Assembly: GCA_037447655.1 (NCBI GenBank) | Contig: JBBHKE010002214.1 | Location: forward strand, 1 to 43,333 | Source: Zygnema cylindricum | Lineage: Eukaryota; Streptophyta; Zygnematophyceae; Zygnematales; Zygnemataceae | Direction: 5' to 3' | Length of the DNA: 43,333 nt | In this document: piece by piece, positions 1 to 11,089 of the stretch | Numbering within the stretch: the first letter of the stretch is position 1 | Layout: each line of letters starts with the position of its first letter | The notes under the pieces: model-generated | The model's database searches: none | The model's input: only the letters and a program-made list of their open reading frames with translations | Told to the model about the DNA's origin: nothing | Program-made: the position numbers and the translations under genes

Positions 1-54
1 CCTACCTCCCTCTTTCCTTCCCTCCCTCCCTTCCTCTCTCCCTCCCTCCCTCCC
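1..54. repeat. CT-rich simple repeat
   Basis: The window opens in an almost pure pyrimidine tract of CCCT and CCTT units. It is a low-complexity microsatellite, cut by the window edge, with no coding potential. Confidence 0.9.
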
Positions 55-1060
55 CGCAATATTTAAAAACGTCTAACTCTATCGATAAATCTAATAAGTG
101 AATTACCAACCACCATGTCCCAGACAACAACCGTATAATGCACCAACCAGGCTCGAAACAGGCTCGGATAAGGACAGCTTCGGAAAGAAGATGGTGCCTC
201 GTTACAGTTTAATAGTCTTCTATACAAGGATATCGAGGGAAACTTTGTCGCCCTCGTATGTTTCTATTATAAGAGGGACAGAAATACAAATAGAGAGATT
301 TTTGAACTACCTTAGTCAATTTTATGTTCTACATTGTCATGCACGTTTATTTTTTTTTCCTATGGAGGATTTTCAACCCTATTACTACTTCATTGGATGT
401 GGTTTCAGACCAATTTTGGAGTTGGTCAATATTGAGCCGCCAAGGAACCAAAAGCCATTTTTGAGAGACGATTATGATCACATAGATTATTTTTTTGTTT
501 TGTAATCGAGCGCTCTATTAAATTATATGTAGCAAAGCTAATATAACTTTATTTCACTGAATTTGGATAACTAGGCTACAAGATATGTGAGGTCAAAGTA
601 GTTTTTTGGTGCAGATTTTAGAAACTTTGACGTTCAAAATATTTTCAACGGCTTAGTCACACATGCTGTATTTTGTATTAATATATAGAATTTTTTAATA
701 CCTTTCTAATGAAAGTTTGTTTAGATTGATCAGATAGATATTATGAGAGATATGGCAGTTTTTGTAAACTGCGTAATATAGGTTAATTATTGACTTTTTG
801 AAGTAATGATTGCTTTTGCCGGTTGGAGATTAGTACAGGCTGTCCAACCGACATTTCATAAGTCAGAAATCTTGACGCTTTCAGGAATTAAACATAGAAT
901 TAGTCCCGTAGTGTCAGTTTTTGATGTTAAGTACTAGTTCTAAGTACTAAGTTGTTGGAACACAATATTGCATTGGAAATGAAGACTCATAAGTGTCTCT
1001 CAGTTCTGTCTCTCAATTCTGTCGCCTTCCGAAACCTGAATTCATAAAAAAAGAGCTATT
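55..1060. other. Stretch without a recognisable gene
   Basis: A single unremarkable frame is open from 98 to 505 on the plus strand (135 codons, opening with GTG). It has no motif I recognise and no splice or promoter context that would support it. The rest is AT-rich with stops in all frames. I see no RNA gene or mobile-element end here. Confidence 0.5.
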
Positions 1061-1456
1061 TTGCCAGCCTCCCTTTTGCCATCTTTGGATCATGTTGGAG
1101 TTGCCTTGAAGTTAGTCAATTTGTGTATTGTTTGGCAACAAGGACACTTGGGGCTTTCTGATTGCAACAGTCCTAGGGGGTCTGAAAAAGGGAGTTGGAC
1201 GGATCCCTAATTTGGAGGGATCCGTGGGTTTTTGAGACCTTCAGATTTTGATCGCGGGTTGCCAGCCTCCTTTTTGCCATCTTTGGATCATGTTGGAGTT
1301 GCCTTGAAGTTAGTCAATTTGTGTATTGTTTGGCAACAAGGACACTTTTGGCTTTCTGATTGCAACAATCCTAGGGGGTTTGAAGAAGGGAGTTAGACGC
1401 ATCCCTAATTTGGAGGCATCTGTGGGTTTTTGTGACCTTCAGATTCTGATCGGGGG
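1061..1456. repeat. 198-bp tandem duplication
   Basis: Two adjacent copies, 1061-1258 and 1259-1456, each begin TTGCCAGCCTCC and run through the same sequence, including TGTGTATTGTTTGGCAACAAG. They differ by scattered substitutions only. The second copy happens to hold a 60-codon open frame that the first lacks, so this is not a gene. Confidence 0.9.
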
Positions 1457-1796
1457 AGTTTTCCGTGGCATCCGTTCACTCCTTTGGGTGGGTCAAAACC
1501 CTTATTGAGTTTGCATCAGTGACGCTTGGATGTTACTTGTTTTGTGTTTAATTTTTTGTAATATATTTATGTATTGTGGTGAATGGCTTTTGATAGAGTA
1601 GCGTAGGAGGCAATATGGTTAAATCTGCAGAGATCACTGTCATAAATGGTATGGCAGCCTAAATTATTTCTATTTTGATTTTATTTGTTAATTCCCATGA
1701 TTAAGGATATGATTGACTCCCTTTTGTTTAAACTTGTCAGCATAGCCCACCGAGCTTGTTGATATTAAAGCTCGCGGTTAAACAGAACTGAGAGAT
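1457..1796. other. AT-rich stretch, nothing recognised
   Basis: No open frame, tRNA-like fold or transposon end is visible. It lies just beyond the similarity limit of the minus-strand retroelement tail on its right. Confidence 0.4.
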
Positions 1797-2095
1797 TAAT
1801 GAAAATCTAGAATAGTTCCCACCCTCGTCCGCAGTGTTGGGATTGTCGTGTAGACCCTTTGATCATTCCCCCCCTTCTTAGGCCTTTGCCCTAAGAAGCC
1901 TACAAAAACAAGGTTTAAACCCCCATCTCACACTCCCCACAAAACGAAGGTCTGCCTAGTTAGTTCCGACCCGCCCAATTTGTAGGCAAGCAAGAATAAT
2001 GCCACGCTCGAATGCATGCCTCACATAATAAAGTATATGTAGTTTCATAACCAGGGCACACAAGGGAGAATTAGAACAAATAGAGGAGAGAGAAA
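1797..2095 (-). mobile_element. Ty3-type retroelement tail or LTR fragment, minus strand
   Basis: Read on the minus strand this segment matches 24560-24841 on the plus strand. Shared blocks include GGTTATGAAACTACATAT, TTCGTTTTGTGGGGAGTGTG and a common end in GATTTTCATTAAT. The plus-strand copy follows directly on a Ty3 integrase C-terminus, so this is the LTR or 3' untranslated tail of that family. It is a separate insertion because it is inverted relative to the downstream element. No TG...CA limits or target duplication could be fixed, so the exact boundaries are uncertain. Confidence 0.65.
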
Positions 2096-2109
2096 ATTTT
2101 GAAATAAGG

Positions 2110-2565
2110 TTGCAACAACTCTCACCCACACTTATAACTATACCCCTTATCACTCCCCATATAAGAACAAACCTTTCCCCTTCTCCTCCTTCTCCCGCTA
2201 GCTCCTCCACCTCGTTTTCTACAGTATCTTCACTCATTTCTCCTATTCCTCCTACAGGAGGTTTACCCCTCAACCCCACCTTTAAATCTTTTCATTCCCA
2301 TCCTCCACCTAGGGATGAAGAGGAACATTTACACCGGCAAGTTGATAGAGGTAACATCATAGATAAATCAATTTCATTTCATTCCACTCCTTCCTCACCA
2401 TTCACCCCTTCTTCACCTTCTTCTCCCGAATCCTCGTCATTAGTTCTTGATTCTTATAGTCATTCGGAGCCACCACATCCTCATATAGTCCTTCAAAGCA
2501 GCAGATCCTCCTTCACCAACTGGGAGTGTGCCGTCTTTAAGGAACCCTATTTCTCCTATCTTTGA
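2110..2565 (+). other. Pro/Ser-rich open frame, possibly a Gag linker
   Basis: This is 151 codons of low-complexity sequence rich in proline, serine and threonine (runs such as SPSPPSPASSS), opening without an upstream gene signal. A comparable Pro/Ser/Thr-rich stretch precedes the Ty3 protease at 15.6-15.95 kb, so it may be a retroelement linker. Composition alone could also keep it open. I do not regard it as a host gene. Confidence 0.25.
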
Positions 2566-2639
2566 TACCACTACTTTGGAAAACAGAGGGTTTCAATTGC
2601 CGTTTGAAGACTGATTTCGGATGGTGGATAACTCGAAGG

Positions 2640-3500
2640 TATTTACGAGGATGCATTGGGCATTTCTTTTTCCTTGTTTAAACTCCAATAGGAGTCTTTT
2701 TATGCAGCTGAAGTTAGCAAGTACCGAGGAGGTGTTGTTCCGGCCAACTTAGAGCGGATGCTATTTCCGATGATGGCAGATCGATTTGCTCGAGGAGCTT
2801 TGCCAGATTATATCGAGAGAAAGACCGGCTTGACGACTCCAACTATCAAGATTTCGGATCCGACTTTGGAACAAGCCCATGTTACTGCGGTGGCTGATCT
2901 CGAGGCAACCATCTGTCACCCTATTTCAGCCACGTACACGTTTGATGATGAGTTATGTGATGAGACAGTAGCTTAATCCGAGTTTAAATGATCAGAGTGT
3001 GTCGTTGTTGTTGTTACGAGGATGCAGGCAAATTTTCAACATTGAACCACATTACTAGGTATATGGGAGACTTGTTATACAGAGCGAAATGAGGCTTCCG
3101 TAAGAGAGTTTCATGAATTTTAACGGAAGCGTGATCAAACTCCTCTCACTATGTACAGCCACCTTGCTAACCTTTGTGTTCAAACTCAACAAGATGTTAA
3201 AATTCCAATGATAATTGCTAAGTTTGAACATGCGTTGTCGAAATCCCTTGACCTGATAACGACCCAAAATTTAGAAAATTAGATAGCCTAAAAAGCTCTT
3301 AATGGCTTTCTTATCACTGCTTTTGATCTTACTACTGTTGCTCAAAAATACCATGACCACTTTGTAGACCAAGAAGCTCGAAGAAAATTATGATAGGTAA
3401 AGTTCGTAAAGAGGAAGCATTTGCTGGATCGAACACTCCTTTTGTCACAAATGCTGAATTGAATGTTGTCGTATCTCTCAACTTCAAACCTTAATCTGCA
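2640..3500 (+). pseudogene. Decayed Gag-like fragment
   Basis: A frame at 2758-2976 (72 codons) is followed, after stops and a frame change, by a helical charged stretch around 3090-3400. There, residues such as SVREFHEF, then TPLTMYSHLANLC and AKFEHALSKSLD, resemble the capsid-type helical region of LTR-retrotransposon Gag. Stops interrupt it at several points (for example TAA within the FHEF segment). Assignment to the Ty3 rather than the copia group is uncertain. No zinc knuckle is visible after it: the sequence runs into A-rich DNA near 3540. Confidence 0.4.
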
Positions 3501-4432
3501 GATCAGAAATAGAGTGGCAACAAGAAAGAAGGCAAGGATTGAAAGAAAGAAAGAAAAAACCAAAAACAACATGTTTTTTTTTTTTATAAAATAATTAAAT
3601 AAATTTTATACTTTTAAAAATTTGTTTTAAGAGAAGTTAACCTTTTGGAGAAGAATACTAAGCCAAGAGGTAGCCACTAGGCTATCTGGTCTTTGTCACG
3701 TTCTCTACAAGAGTTATCTCAGGATGGCAGCAAATCAAAAAATATTTCTAACCAAAACAAGGGAAAATCCAATTTAGGTCAAAAATACAGTCTTTCACAA
3801 CCAACCGAAATACAAAGAAACCACAAAAACACAACCAAACCGTTCAGCTGCCCGAGGAAGGCACAATAAGATCTAGATTTGCTCCCCCACGATCTCCAAT
3901 CTAATACTTCCACTTAGGGTTAATCTGCTATATTAGGTTTTGGTCGCAGATTTAGGGTTTGGGCTGCAGATTTAGGGTTTGTATGAATTTAAGGTTTATT
4001 TTTTGGAAGTCTTAGCCCTAGGTCAGCATGTTACCTTCCCTTGGTCGCAGACTCTTGTTTTTGCAGCGTGGAATTATTGTTTGTGAAACCTTTTTGCCTA
4101 ATTCTACCGTATTTTGTGTTTTTCCTTAAAGTTTTCTTCATATTTCATATCTTCCTTACTCTTGTTGCAACTTACTTTGCTATCTAGTTGATGTTTGGTT
4201 TGTGTGGGATTTCATATTTTCTTTCTTTTCCTCTTGCCCGATTTAATCATTCAAAAAACTTAGCAAAATAAAAGTATATATTCAATTTATTAGAGTTGCA
4301 CGAATTATAACATAAAATTATCACTTTTTTATAGTTCGGTATAGGTGGCATAGCGTTCATACGCATACCCTAGTAGGATACTTATTGTTTTGGTGTCAAG
4401 TTTAATTTTGGGCACGATTATTTGGTACCGGA
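3501..4432. other. Non-coding stretch with telomere-like TTTAGGG units
   Basis: There is no credible reading frame. At 3951-3981 two TTTAGGGTTTG units, both preceded by GCAGA, recall the plant telomere repeat. Two isolated units are too few for an interstitial telomere array. The remainder is AT-rich and could include the decayed 5' LTR of the retroelement whose Gag follows, but I could not align it to the candidate 3' tail at 24.6-24.8 kb. Confidence 0.4.
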
Positions 4433-4444
4433 GCAGATTTTGTT
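4433..4444 (+). other. Possible tRNA-iMet-type primer binding site
   Basis: TGGTACCGGAGC resembles the initiator-methionine primer binding site TGGTATCAGAGC used by many plant LTR retrotransposons (9 of 12 positions by eye). It lies about 0.6 kb before the Gag-like frames at 5030. No clean CA end of an LTR sits immediately upstream, so the call is tentative. Confidence 0.3.
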
Positions 4445-5029
4445 CCGAGGACTTTGAAAAATCCGACTTGCCTCGACCAAGTCAGGTTCACTTTTACTAC
4501 TCACCAGAGTATTAAGAGTTGATTATAAGTATCCTGATGCCTTGCCCGTGCACGAGTGTCACGTCATAATGTGGACACTTGTATATGGGATCGGTGTGGA
4601 TTGGTTCCATTACGAACTTTCTTTTTGAGCATTTGCATTTTCCCTGCTTTCCTTGCATGCTATGTGGTAGTGAGTGGCCTTAAGGTTTTCCTGTGACTAT
4701 CTGGAGTGGAATTTTATCCTAGATCTTTTCGTGGGTGGCAGTGTATAGACGCTTTCAGTCTGTGCCGCTGTAGATCTGCACCGAAAGGTGCTTGGATAGT
4801 TGTTTGCTTGTTTTATAGATCTGCTCCTTCAACCTTGCCTATTGTTTGCAAGGTAGAGGTTTTGGTATTTCGGCTTCGTGGTAGATCTGACCACCGGGTC
4901 CAGTTTGTGACTTCGTGTGTTGACTTGTGTTGTGTGGATTGGCCTGTCATTTGACGCATCTTGGTTAGGCCGTTCCGAACTTTCATAGTTGTAATTTGAA
5001 GGTTTTTTCTTCGTTTATGCCCACGGATT

Positions 5030-6392
5030 ATGATAAATTACGTTATCAATTCCGATATACCCACGGCGGGGAAAGTTTTCCGTCCACCGCAGCTAGATCT
5101 TTCTAGTTTCTCCGAGTCTACACACGCACCAGTTTTGGTTGCGGCCCCTAGATCTTCGTCAGTTCGGTCATTATTGACCACACTCTCATCATTATCTTTG
5201 ATTTTTTCTAGGTCATACCTAGATAAAACCGAACGAGACTTTTTAAAGGAAATCTTTTCCCATCCTCTTACAGTTCAATTTTTAAGTCAGTCCAAATTTG
5301 GCCCAACCGATTCCCTTGCTTCCTGGCGACATCGCTTCCTCTTCTGAGGGATCCATGTGGAAGATGAGTTTTGCTTTTCCAGTCTAAAAGACACTATGTC
5401 TTTATCTTTTTATTGAATGTTATATGACACAGATATGAGGGATTTAGCATTCCATTACCAAGACAAATTCAACCTCGGGGTAGCCAACTCTCTCCTTGGT
5501 CAATACCTCCGCGGTTCAGACCTCACTCTCTACACTCGCAAGTATGATACCATTCTAGCGATGACGGAGTACGCTCCCCTATTTGCTGGAGTACCCGAGG
5601 TCATTGGTCGGGTAGAAATCCCCTACCAGGCGATCGTTCTAGCGGTGTTAGATGTTAATGGGGATGAGCTGTTTCCAGCTATCCGCAAGGTTCCCCATTA
5701 GTATGCGGTGGCTTCCTGAGCGGCGATCTCAGCTAGACCCGGGGGGGCAATTCTTTTACGTGACCCAATATCCATCTTGTTCGATCTCCTTCAAAAGAAC
5801 TATCGGATGCAAAATCATGATCAAGTGAACAAGTTAATGAACTTTAAACGTAAGCTGGGTGAGACTGCCCCCGCCTTGTGAGCTCGAATGGAAACCCTTC
5901 GAGAAGCTTTGCCGCACCTCATGTCCAATGCACAGGATCTCTAAAAACTCGTGGGAGAGTTACCTCCTGAATCGAAAATATTGATTGAGACTCATCTCAA
6001 TGAAACATACGGGCTCAAATTTACATTTGAGTAGGCAGCGGAATATGCTGTCAAGTAAAAAATGCAAATGTCTTGGTGGGATGCCCAAAAGAAACTACAA
6101 TCTCAATGGGAAGAGTTTGACCAAACTCACCCCCCTCCGAGAAACCCATGGCTTCCTAAGAGGCCTCCAAAGATGCCGCCATGGGAAACGTGCCATTTAA
6201 TTCTAGAAACTGATTGTGTTTTTGATATGGAAACACCGGGCATGATGCCCGCATGTGCCCCGATAAGTCGGCCACATGCACCCATAGCCACCAGAAGGGA
6301 TATTAAGTCCACCAATGTCGTGTTAAAGACAATAATTTCACTTATCACTATAAGATTCAGAACAGGGAATTCCTGCCATTTCGTCAAAGTCG
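5030..6392 (+). pseudogene. Decayed retrotransposon Gag, interrupted by copia-1
   Basis: Fragments at 5030-5347, 5417-5701 and roughly 5770-6200 form a degenerate Gag. The last part is helical and charged (for example QNHDQVNKLMNF, ETLREALPHLMSNAQDL, MQMSWWDAQKKLQSQWEEF) and runs into two ruined zinc knuckles. In-frame stops (for example TAG 5701, TGA 5878, TAA 5942) and frameshifts make it non-functional. The copia-1 element is inserted straight after the knuckles, and similar charged sequence resumes on its far side at 13735, so the host unit was one Gag-like region. The Ty3 affiliation is inferred from the protease and polymerase further downstream. Confidence 0.55.
6215..6318 (+). other. 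Two degenerate CCHC zinc knuckles of Gag nucleocapsid
   Basis: Knuckle 1 (6215-6258) reads Cys, then Asp in place of the second Cys. A one-base shift then leads to GHDARMC, which supplies the expected His and last Cys. Knuckle 2 (6277-6318) is CTHSHQKGY, a stop, then VHQC: the C-x2-C-x4-H-x4-C spacing is exact, but the second Cys has become Ser, His has become Tyr and one position is a stop. Known family role: packaging of the element's RNA. Here it is clearly dead. Confidence 0.6.
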
Positions 6393-6600
6393 TGTTAAAA
6401 TTAATAGATTTCTAGAGTATTTTCTAGGTATAAATATGTTGGTTTAAAAGGAAAAGAAAAGTACGGACAACTTGCCTCCACCTCTTCTCTCTAGACTCCA
6501 TACTTGTTGTAATCACTGAATGATAGAGAGGGAGGTTGAAATATGGCTGCCTTAGTTTAACAGGCAGTTATTTTTAGTTTACTAAAAAGAAACCTAACAG

Positions 6601-6677
6601 ACCCAGGACTTGATCTCGTTACCTACCGTCCGTTAGGTTAGCGGGTAACTGTCACCTTTATCCTATTAGACTAGGAC
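6601..6677 (-). other. tRNA-like block inside copia-1 5' LTR, antisense
   Basis: On the minus strand there is a segment with an A-box-like TAGTCTAATAGG and, about 50 bases on, GATCAAGTCC, which fits the Pol III B-box consensus GWTCRANNCC. Corresponding blocks lie in the other two LTRs of the family. A full cloverleaf is not convincing, so this is a tRNA-derived or tRNA-resembling module, not a tRNA gene. Confidence 0.35.
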
Positions 6678-6963
6678 CAATGCTAAATGCTATAGGGTAT
6701 GATAAATATATATTTATTTAGGAGTGAACGAATTCATTTAATTGAAACTAAATACGGCATGCATAGATACAGTTTTGTAAAAGTACGAAGTACGATACTA
6801 TTTTGAAACGCATACCACGAATTTTGTTTCGACAGCGAAACGAGTATCACACAAGTATTTATGAGGGTTGAGATTGCGTTTTGGTTCATATCCAACGAAG
6901 CACATCATCGTCGGGATCCCGAAATCGTCACTTTGGCATTTGATGACGTGGCATGACCTGGCG

Positions 6964-6971
6964 CCACGTGG
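6964..6971. promoter_or_regulatory. G-box CCACGTGG in 5' LTR, next to GATAA
   Basis: The perfect palindrome CCACGTGG is followed within a few bases by GAGATAAC, which contains an I-box-like GATAA. G-box plus I-box pairs are known from light- and stress-responsive plant promoters. Both full-length LTRs carry the pair at the same place. Whether it drives transcription here is inference. Confidence 0.45.
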
Positions 6972-7430
6972 AGAGATAACATTCGGTCGCGAGAATTCCG
7001 AGGAACGTACGGACGAGTGAAAAGTGGACACGCGTCCGCTTAATGGCCTTGTCGTACATAGGCCGTAAAAAAGGTACACTGGCTTTAGTACTTTTTTGTA
7101 CGGTACAATAATCTGATTGGTTTGTACTTTAGTAGATAGGAGTTATTCGAGAGAATCAGGACTTAGAAAATTTTGGTAGGTAGTCACCTCTCTCTTTGAG
7201 AGTTTGTACAAATTGGCATTTTTACTGCGTCATAACTTATCCCCTGGTTGGGCGTTTTCAGAGATTCTTTTTCCTACAGACTCAAGGCAGTCCTCACTGA
7301 ACAAAGAAGCAGTCAGATTGTTTGCTTCTTTGCTTGGGTAGCAATGGTTGCCATTGAAAGTGGGTTAGCTAATAACTATTTAGAGGCTTCCTGTATTCTG
7401 TAGTCACTAGAGGACATAAAATTGCAGGTT

Positions 7431-8341
7431 ATGGGCCCTCCCTTTAGAATGCTCATCTTCAATGGATCAGGATTTATCTATTGGGAAGCCATGATGACAA
7501 GAGCTTTGTGTGAAAAACGATACTGGGGTATTATTAGTAGACAAGTGAAACGTCCACCTCAGGGAACACCAACTGGATTTGGTGGAATAAGGTTTTCTCT
7601 AGCAACATCAGGTGCAGCAGAGGAGACAGATGATGGGGACAACAGTGTGTCCGAAAAGGGAAAAGAAAAGGAGACACCTCTTACTCCTATTGTTCCTATT
7701 CCCACGACACCCGGAGCGGCGATTGTGAAGACCGTGGAGACGGATACTCAAATGTGGGAAGACACCAACATGGCTGCCAAAAACTTCATTCTGAGACACC
7801 TCACACAAGCTTTGGCAACTCCTCACCTTCACGTATACAAGGCCGAGGAGTAGTAGGTGAGTTTGATAGAGATTTATAGAGCTGGTACAATTCAGGAGCT
7901 CTAGTAGGCAACGCAAAAGTTGGGAAATTATACTTAAAAAGGGGGAAAGATGTTACACTATTGTAATTATCTTTCTTGTTTTTATATGGAGATGGAGAGT
8001 GCCAGATGGACAGGAACAATGATGATGAAGGTTAACACTCTTATCATGAAGTTACCCGATGAGTATGAGAATATAGTTACAAAGTAGAGGAAATGACTGA
8101 TTGTTTATTGGAGTGGAATACAGTGGTCTGCATGATAATTGTCCAGGAGAACATGATTCAAATCGGGGGAGAAGGAAAGAGCGTTCAAGCTCTTGGCGCC
8201 GGAGGAGACACGTGGAAATCGGACCCGAAAAAACCATACAAAGGAGAAAGAGTTCAGCCTTGAGGACCGAGGCCCCCAAAGGGCCTATGTCATTTTTTCA
8301 AAAAACCCAAACACTTTATCACGGATTGTGTCAAGCTATCG
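7431..8341 (+). pseudogene. Copia-1 Gag with a broken zinc knuckle
   Basis: The frame from the ATG at 7431 to the stop at 7851 has the copia Gag N-terminal signature: an F-x-G-x-G-F-x-x-W-style entry (FNGSGFIYWEAMM) and a following W-G-I-I. After stops, a segment near 8020-8080 (MKLPDEYENIV) matches the family's L-P-x-x-Y region. The nucleocapsid knuckle lies at 8288-8329 in another frame: Cys, then Phe where the second Cys belongs, then the expected His and final Cys at correct spacing. The protein is therefore shifted, truncated and lacks one zinc ligand. Confidence 0.75.
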
Positions 8342-8544
8342 GAGATGAAAATCTAAGAGACCATGGAGGAGGTTCTTCTGGAGGAAAGAAAAAGGCACTT
8401 TTGGTCACAAAGGTGACAAGAGAGACCGAAGACGAGACCTCTAAGGAGGATGGGGAGCTTCTTCTTGACGAGAGTCTGAAGGAGAAAGAGATCCCTCGGA
8501 GACAGAAGTGTGCCCTTAAAGCAACTCGGGAAGCTCCACAAGAA

Positions 8545-8710
8545 AGATGGATCATAGACTCAGGTGCATCCATGCATATGTGTCGTGACAAGGACCTCTT
8601 CACTAAGCTAAGGAAAATCCCTACTGTTGAAATAGAGTATGGGGATGGGAGAGTGGTTACTACAAATCTAGTGGGAGTATTATATCTGAAAGTTTTTGTA
8701 GAGGGTTAGA
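8545..8710 (+). pseudogene. Copia-1 aspartic protease fragment
   Basis: W-I-I-DSGAS-x-H-M-C at 8548-8583 is the copia protease active-site motif, with the catalytic Asp codon at 8558-8560 intact. The frame stops at 8707, well before the flap and C-terminal half seen in functional copies. It is in a different frame from the upstream zinc knuckle. Confidence 0.85.
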
Positions 8711-8751
8711 CTTTTATACTCACATTTTCATATGTACTCTACATTCTTCAG

Positions 8752-9026
8752 TTGAGTAAAAATTTTGTCTCTACGTCTGTGTTAGATGACAAAGAGTTTA
8801 ATACCTTCAGTAGAAAGGGAGTCTTTATAGCTAAGTATGGGGACAAAGTTTACTTCACGGTAGATAAGGGTAGCCAAGAAATGTTTAGGCTTAACCTGAG
8901 TAATGAAAAGAAGAATGTTTACTATTTTGGTGTTCCTAAGTTGATGATTTGGCATAAACGATTAGGGCATGTGCAATTTGATAGGTTAAGAGAAATGAAA
9001 AAGCTTGGGGTAGTATAAGGCATTCA
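8752..9026 (+). pseudogene. Copia-1 pre-integrase domain
   Basis: The segment ends in M-I-WHKRLGHVQFDRLREM, the hallmark of the Gag-pre-integrase zinc-binding region (His pair of the HHCC finger). A TAA at 9016-9018 interrupts it shortly before the solo-LTR insertion. The reading frame resumes in the same phase at 9955, where CSGC supplies the cysteine pair. Confidence 0.85.
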
Positions 9027-9031
9027 GTTTG

Positions 9032-9949
9032 TGTTGTCCATAGCCATTTCTAGCCATGGATTCACCCTAGGAAGCACCACAGACTACCCTAAAAACAGCG
9101 TACTTTGGATACACACAGAATTCAACAGAATTAACAAAACAAGCTGAAACTACATTTACAGATATTACCTAGGATATAAAATGACCTCACAAAGTTTCAG
9201 ACAAAAATAATAAACAGATTGATCACATCATCTAGTCAAAGTTGCAGAAAAACAGTCTGCCAGAACTTTGATCAGACAGGCTAACTTCACAATGAAGTAA
9301 AACACAGACCAGGCACACAATAGACCTGAAAATCTGTGACAATATTAAAAATATAAATAGGAACAAACATGCAGAATTTCAGATAATTCCGCTATCAGAT
9401 CTGAGAGTAATCCTCAGATAAAATTACCAAAAATAACCATAAACAGTTTTTGGTCCAAAAAGTTCCTATGTCCTAAAATGACGAAGTCCTACAAATATAT
9501 ACAAGAGCTTACTGCTGAATGTACGGAGGCATATCAGCGGTTCGCTATCTACCAGCTACCTCTATTAATGTCGGTATACCTGAATACTTCAAGGTATGTC
9601 AAAGTGAGTAAATCTACACTAATAATTAATTCACAAAAAGACACATCAATGTTCAACCAAATATTTACATCGACGCTTCCTTAAAATCCGCGTACTGAGT
9701 ATCAACTTGATTAGTCACTTGAGGACGAAACCACGTCATGAACCGACATCACATACGTACGGTCCACTTGATACCACATTATCAAAATACAATCCTTTAA
9801 CTTCAATTGTACAATTACTCCCCCAATCCACAAATCCATTCGAACCTCCATTTGTACCACCACAATATTTCCGGTAATAATCTACGCACGAACCGTCGCG
9901 TGCGCACAAAATGTGGCGTAAGTACGAAACTAACATTTCAAAAACAACA
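9032..9949 (-). mobile_element. Solo LTR of a second copia family, nested in copia-1
   Basis: A 918-bp insert beginning TGTTGT and ending ACAACA (perfect 6-bp inverted termini), flanked by a perfect 5-bp duplication GTTTG at 9027-9031 and 9950-9954. Removing the insert and one duplication rejoins the interrupted integrase finger in frame. On the minus strand it starts TGTTGTTTTTGAAAT and shares several blocks with the 5' LTR of copia-2 at 16624 (for example CCTCCGTACATTC and CCAAAAACTGTTTATG-like text), so it belongs to that family and is oriented minus. It is a product of LTR-LTR recombination; internal sequence is absent. Confidence 0.88.
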
Positions 9950-9954
9950 GTTTG

Positions 9955-10900
9955 GGGATAATGAAATGATGAATGATTGCAGTGGTTGTGCTCAAGGTAA
10001 GGCTCACAGACTTCCCTTTCCTAAAGCCGCCACATATATAGGTTAGAAGGTACTAGATCTAGTCCACACAGATATTTGGGGACCTACAAAAGTGCCTCTA
10101 GTTAGAGGAAAGAGGTTTATGTTGACAATAACCGATGATTGGTCTAGATACTCTAGAGTCTACTTCCTAAGAACAAAGTCTGAAACATCAACTTACTTTA
10201 AAGAATATAAAGCTTGGAGTGAGAAGTTGCATGGAACCCCCATTAAGAGGATAAGGAGTGATAATGGGGGGGAATATAGCTCAAACCAGTTTGACGAATA
10301 CTTAAGAGATGAGGGAGTTCAACACCAGAAAACCGTACCATAAAACCCGGAACAAAATGGGGTAGCTGAGAGGTTGAACCGAACACTAGGAGATAGTGCA
10401 TGTAGTATGTTGGCCGACAAGAAAATAAGAAAGATATTTTGGGTAGAGGCCATGAATTGTGCCAACTACATTAAGAATAGAGTCTTTACCTCAACTGTAA
10501 AAAGAATGACACCTTATGAGAGATGGGTGGGAAGGAAACCAGATATCTCTCACCTTAAAGTATTTGGTAGCCAAGTTTACAGTCTTGACAAAGATAGGAA
10601 AAACTGGAAACTAGATGCTAAGGGAAAACTCGGATACTTTGTAGGATATGATGAGGATGTGAAGGGATATAGAGTCTAGGACTTAGCAAAGAGATATATC
10701 ATTATGGTCAAACGCCTAACTGTCATGGATGAAGGGAAATCATTTGACCCTTTTAAATATTCCAAAAAGATAAGAATCAGATTTGAGTATGAAAATGAGG
10801 AAGACTCAATTTTTCCCGAAGAATGACATGAGTTAAATAAGGATTGCAGATTCAAGGGAGATCCAAAATACAGGCAATCCACCAGAAAAGTCACATATTC
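9955..10900 (+). pseudogene. Copia-1 integrase, broken by stops
   Basis: CSGCAQGKAHRLPFP completes the HHCC zinc finger. The DDE core follows with Asp at 10071 (HTDIWGP), Asp at 10260 (RSDNGGEY) and Glu at 10368 (QNGVAER), the second pair at the canonical D-x35-E spacing. Stops at about 10044 (TAG), 10341 (TAA), 10677 (TAG) and 10825 (TGA) break it. The C-terminal GKxGYFVGYDEDVKGYRV segment matches the copia integrase tail. All three catalytic residues survive, but no continuous protein can be made. Confidence 0.88.
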
Positions 10901-11089
10901 CTATAGACTTCTAGGAGACAGAATAGGAGGGACCGGAATCGGCTTCCATAGTTAGGGGAGCCGATGAGATAGTAAGGAGAAATCGAAGACTTCCCTCCAT
11001 CCCAGCCTCGGAGTTTGAAGGGGGGAGAAGGAGCAGCAAAAGGATTCAGGAAAAACAAACGGCTTACAAGGTAACTACGTTATCTCACC

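Larger units (their letters stand above)
6393..7426 (+). mobile_element. 5' LTR of copia-1
   Basis: Begins TGTTAAAATTAATAG and ends ATTGCA. It aligns along its whole length with 12703-13729. It contains an antisense tRNA-like block (6601-6677), a palindromic G-box (6964-6971) and an AT-rich segment with ATAAATATATATTT near 6704. A stretch GGTTATGGGCCC directly follows the LTR where the primer binding site should lie. It only loosely resembles an initiator-methionine site, so the primer is uncertain. Confidence 0.9.

Noticed and set aside
98-505. 135-codon open frame as a gene
   Set aside because: It opens with GTG, has no recognisable domain and no supporting promoter or splice context. It is within the range expected by chance in this composition.
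3951-3981. Interstitial telomere array
   Set aside because: Only two TTTAGGG units separated by other bases; such pairs are common by chance and in plant promoters.
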